Both the position numbers and the translations under genes were made by a program. DNA of 8,197 nucleotides, taken from assembly GCA_021789565.1 (NCBI GenBank), contig JAJYJL010000289.1:1-8197 (forward strand), given 5' to 3'. Below, one piece after another: positions 5,856-8,197 of this stretch. This DNA is from Acidobacteriota bacterium (GTDB lineage Bacteria > Acidobacteriota > Terriglobia > UBA7540). A model generated the notes under the pieces. It was not told where the DNA came from. It searched no databases and was given only the letters and a program-made list of their open reading frames with translations. Within the stretch, counting starts at the first letter, position 1. Each line of letters begins with the position of its first letter.

Positions 5856-7073
5856 ATGCCGAATTGGAATGCCATTGAAGGGAGCCTGGCCACGCCGAAA
5901 GGCTTCTGCGCCGCGGTAGCCGCGGCCGGGATCAAAAAGGCCCCAGGTGCTCTGGACCTCGCCTTGATTGTTTGCGACGTGCCCGAAGCGAGTGCCGCCG
6001 GCGTCTTCACCACCAACCGTGCGGCCGCCGCACCGGTGCTGTTGTGCCGGCAGAATATGAAAAAGAACCGCGGCCGGGCGCGGGCCATCATTGCCAACTC
6101 GGGCAACGCCAATGCCTGCACTGGGCCCGCAGGTTTCGCGGTGGCTGAGCAGACAGGAAAAGCTGTGGCCCGATTGCTGGGCGTGCAGCCGCACGAGGTC
6201 CTCGTCTCCTCCACCGGCGTGATCGGAACACCCCTGAACCTGGACCTGATTCTGAGGCAGCTTCCCGCCTTGAAGGAAATCCTTTCCGCGGAATGCGCGC
6301 CGGAAGTTCCGCGGGCACTGATGACCACCGACAGCTTCCCCAAATCCGCCGTGCTGCAATCCAAAATCGGCGGCAAGATCGTGACCGTGGCAGGCGTAGC
6401 CAAGGGCGCCGGCATGATCCATCCGAAAATGGCCACCATGCTGTCCTACATCACCACAGACGCCGCCGTGGCGCCCGCCGCTTTCCAGAAGATGCTGCGT
6501 TCCGCAGTGGATGATTCCTTCAACCGGATCACCGTGGACGGCGACACTTCAACCAACGACAGCGTGGTGGCCCTGGCCAGCGGCCTTTCCGGAGCAACTA
6601 TCCGCCCTGGAACTCCCGCCGCGAAGAAGTTCCTGGAGGGCCTGACCGAAGTCTGCCAGACGCTCGCCCAGATGATCGTCAAGGATGGTGAAGGCGCAAC
6701 GAAAATCGCCCGCATTGAAGCGCGCGGCGCGCGGGATGCTTCCGATGCTGAGCGCGTGGCCCGCGCTGTGGCCAACTCGCCGCTTGTGAAGACAGCGCTG
6801 GCCGGAGGCGATCCGAACTGGGGCAGGATTGTCTGCGCGGCGGGTTATTCCGGGGCTGCCATCGACGCGTCCAAAGTGGATGTCCGCGTCAACGGCCTCT
6901 ACCTCTGCCGGCGCGGCGTCCATGCAGGGTTTGACGAAGCAGCCGCGAAACAGGTGCTCGATAACAGCGAGCTTGTGGTTCGCATTGATCTGCACCAGGG
7001 CAAATCCGACGCCTGGGTGTGGACCTGCGACTTTACGCACGAATATATCCGCATCAACGCATCAAGGTCGTAG
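5856..7073 (+). CDS. argJ: Bifunctional ornithine acetyltransferase / N-acetylglutamate synthase
   Basis: ArgJ moves the acetyl group from N-acetylornithine to glutamate, giving ornithine and N-acetylglutamate, and in bifunctional forms also acetylates glutamate from acetyl-CoA. It acts in cytosolic arginine synthesis. The 405-residue length is normal. Visible motifs are GVFTTNRAAAAPV (49-61), IIANSGNANACTG (78-90) and the oxyanion-hole segment SSTGVIG (118-124). The self-cleavage site KGAGMIHPKMATML (183-196) has the nucleophile Thr194 after Ala193, so the chain should split into alpha (1-193) and beta (194-405) parts. The end shows NSPLVKTALAGGDPNWGRI and a family-like EYIRINAS. ATG 5856 is preceded by AAGGAG (5838-5843), a 12-base spacing that is rather long but has no better in-frame start. 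Other arg genes are not in the window. Whether it is mono- or bifunctional cannot be read from the sequence. Confidence 0.96.
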   Translation: MPNWNAIEGSLATPKGFCAAVAAAGIKKAPGALDLALIVCDVPEASAAGVFTTNRAAAAPVLLCRQNMKKNRGRARAIIANSGNANACTGPAGFAVAEQTGKAVARLLGVQPHEVLVSSTGVIGTPLNLDLILRQLPALKEILSAECAPEVPRALMTTDSFPKSAVLQSKIGGKIVTVAGVAKGAGMIHPKMATMLSYITTDAAVAPAAFQKMLRSAVDDSFNRITVDGDTSTNDSVVALASGLSGATIRPGTPAAKKFLEGLTEVCQTLAQMIVKDGEGATKIARIEARGARDASDAERVARAVANSPLVKTALAGGDPNWGRIVCAAGYSGAAIDASKVDVRVNGLYLCRRGVHAGFDEAAAKQVLDNSELVVRIDLHQGKSDAWVWTCDFTHEYIRINASRS

Positions 7074-7105
7074 ATCGCCCGGCAGGAATGAAGGGGGGTT
7101 TAACC

Positions 7106-8197
7106 ATGACGGGGAAAAACTCTTCACGCAGGAACTTCCTGAAGAGCACCGCAATGGCTGCCGCGGCAGGGCTCGGCGGGCATGCCGCGGAAGCCACTGC
7201 ACGGCCTGCTGCTGCCCCGCGCGAGTGCGGCTCCATCTGGGAGCGGCCTCCCAAGCAGCACGGCAATAATTTGAACCTGATCGTGATTGTCAGCGACACT
7301 TTCCGCCATGACAACCTGGCTTGCTACGGCCCCAAATGGCTTGAAAATCTCGAGATACCCAATCTGGATCGCTTCTCGAAAGAATGTGTTGTTTTTGAGG
7401 ATGCCTACCCTGAAGGCATGCCCACCATCGTCATTCGGCGCACCCTTTACACAGGCAGGCGCGTAATTCCGTGCTATTACTTCCGCCAGCATGAACCGGT
7501 GCAACTGCCCGGCTGGCACCATCTCTACAACGAAGATCAGACGCTGAGTGAAACGCTGCACGAGGCGGACTACATCACCACGCTGATCAGCGACCTGCCG
7601 CACCAGATGCGGCCCGGAAGAAACTTCCATCGAGGCTTTCGCACCTTTCGATGGGTCCGCGGCCAGGAGTTTGACTACTACGGCACTGCACCTCACCAGT
7701 TGCCCGACGTCAGTGACATCGTTTCACCGGAATATCTGGAGAAATATCCCGGCGTCCAAGGCTTCCTGGCCCAATACAAAGCAAACCGCAATCTATGGAA
7801 GCAGCAGGGAGAATCGCTCTCGCAGATTGTCGCCGACCACGCCATCCAGTGGCTGAGAGAGAATTTCGACCAGAAACCTTTCTACCTGCACGTCGAAATG
7901 TTCGACTCGCACGAGCCGTGGGATCCGCCGCAACGGTTCCTCGAAAAGTACTGGAAAGGATCGTACACGCCGAGTTTTATCGAGCCGCCCTACGCCACCG
8001 TCCCGCTGCCAGACGAAATCAAGAACCGCTTTCGGGCCAACTACGCCGGAGAGGTCAGTTGCGTGGATTACTGGATCGGCCGGCTGCTCGACACCATCCG
8101 CCAGTACGGGCTGCTGGAGAATTCCGTCGTCGTCTTCATGTCTGACCACGGCGCCATGCTGGGCGAGCACGGCCAGTTTCTGAAAGGGCCGGACAAG
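7106..8197 (+). CDS. Tat-exported sulfatase-like protein of the alkaline phosphatase superfamily (3' end outside window)
   Basis: The frame is open from ATG 7106 to the right edge (364 residues seen) and is preceded by AAGGGGGG (7091-7098). The N-terminus has a twin-arginine signal, SRRNFLK (7-13), then an Ala/Gly-rich stretch (15-36) with possible cleavage sites after Ala residues, so the protein should be exported folded. The sulfatase fold shows in NLIVIVSDTFRHDNLACYG (56-74, metal ligand Asp64), FDSHEPWDPP (266-275), and VVVFMSDHGAMLGEHGQF (341-358, metal ligands Asp347 and His348). The position of the formylglycine precursor, normally Cys/Ser-x-Pro-x-Arg, instead reads YPEGMPTIVIRRTLYTGRR (101-119): Thr107 replaces Cys/Ser and Val109 replaces Pro, while Arg111 remains. 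It is therefore unlikely to be a formylglycine sulfatase. Thr is the nucleophile in some relatives (nucleotide pyrophosphatases, phosphoethanolamine transferases), so a phosphodiester or phosphate-transfer role is possible. It starts 32 bases after argJ; cotranscription is possible but no functional link is evident. Confidence 0.88.
   Translation, partial: MTGKNSSRRNFLKSTAMAAAAGLGGHAAEATARPAAAPRECGSIWERPPKQHGNNLNLIVIVSDTFRHDNLACYGPKWLENLEIPNLDRFSKECVVFEDAYPEGMPTIVIRRTLYTGRRVIPCYYFRQHEPVQLPGWHHLYNEDQTLSETLHEADYITTLISDLPHQMRPGRNFHRGFRTFRWVRGQEFDYYGTAPHQLPDVSDIVSPEYLEKYPGVQGFLAQYKANRNLWKQQGESLSQIVADHAIQWLRENFDQKPFYLHVEMFDSHEPWDPPQRFLEKYWKGSYTPSFIEPPYATVPLPDEIKNRFRANYAGEVSCVDYWIGRLLDTIRQYGLLENSVVVFMSDHGAMLGEHGQFLKGPDK

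Noticed and set aside
5573..6439. Minus-strand 288-codon frame
   Set aside because: It lies antisense across argJ and the end of the hypothetical gene. It is a product of high-GC codon bias and has no recognisable domain.
1..8197. CRISPR array, tRNA or rRNA genes, or a defence cassette
   Set aside because: No regularly spaced direct repeats, cloverleaf-like segments or defence-protein motifs were seen by eye.

Overview
The window is GC-rich bacterial DNA. It holds a threonine-to-glycine operon, a selenophosphate synthetase gene with an in-frame TGA, an arginine-biosynthesis gene, a small anchored protein of unknown function, and the start of a Tat-exported sulfatase-like protein. The left end carries genetic debris: the 3' end of an IS630-like transposase, a 30-codon stub of an NTF2/SnoaL-like gene, and a broken aldo/keto reductase gene. 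Gene density, the Tat sulfatase-like protein and TANNNT boxes placed 6-7 bases before start codons recall Acidobacteriota or a related soil lineage. That assignment is inference; no rRNA or other phylogenetic marker is present.

Layout. 2-133 (+) is a transposase C-terminus. 144-233 (-) is the stub, apparently cut by the insertion sequence at a TA; it still has a near-consensus sigma70 promoter (269-297) and a GGAGG ribosome site. 456-1434 (+) is the aldo/keto reductase pseudogene, with one frameshift and one nonsense codon, followed by a strong hairpin (1442-1477). 1678-2706 and 2708-3892 (+) are tdh and kbl, one base apart, the second with a TTG start. 3976-5016 (+) is selD, whose catalytic residue is encoded by TGA at 4021-4023, followed by a SECIS-like hairpin; reading the TGA as a stop would make the gene appear to start at 4033 without its active site. 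5066-5743 (+) is an anchored hypothetical protein. 5856-7073 (+) is argJ. 7106-8197 (+, continuing past the window) is the sulfatase-like protein, which lacks the Cys/Ser precursor of formylglycine.

How the genes fit together. Tdh oxidises L-threonine to 2-amino-3-ketobutyrate, and Kbl cleaves that with CoA to glycine and acetyl-CoA. SelD makes selenophosphate for selenocysteine synthesis and here seems to be a selenoprotein itself, so the organism should encode SelA, SelB and tRNA-Sec elsewhere. ArgJ makes N-acetylglutamate and ornithine by acetyl recycling. These units appear to be transcribed separately: a weak terminator follows kbl, and promoter-like boxes lie before selD, the hypothetical gene and argJ.
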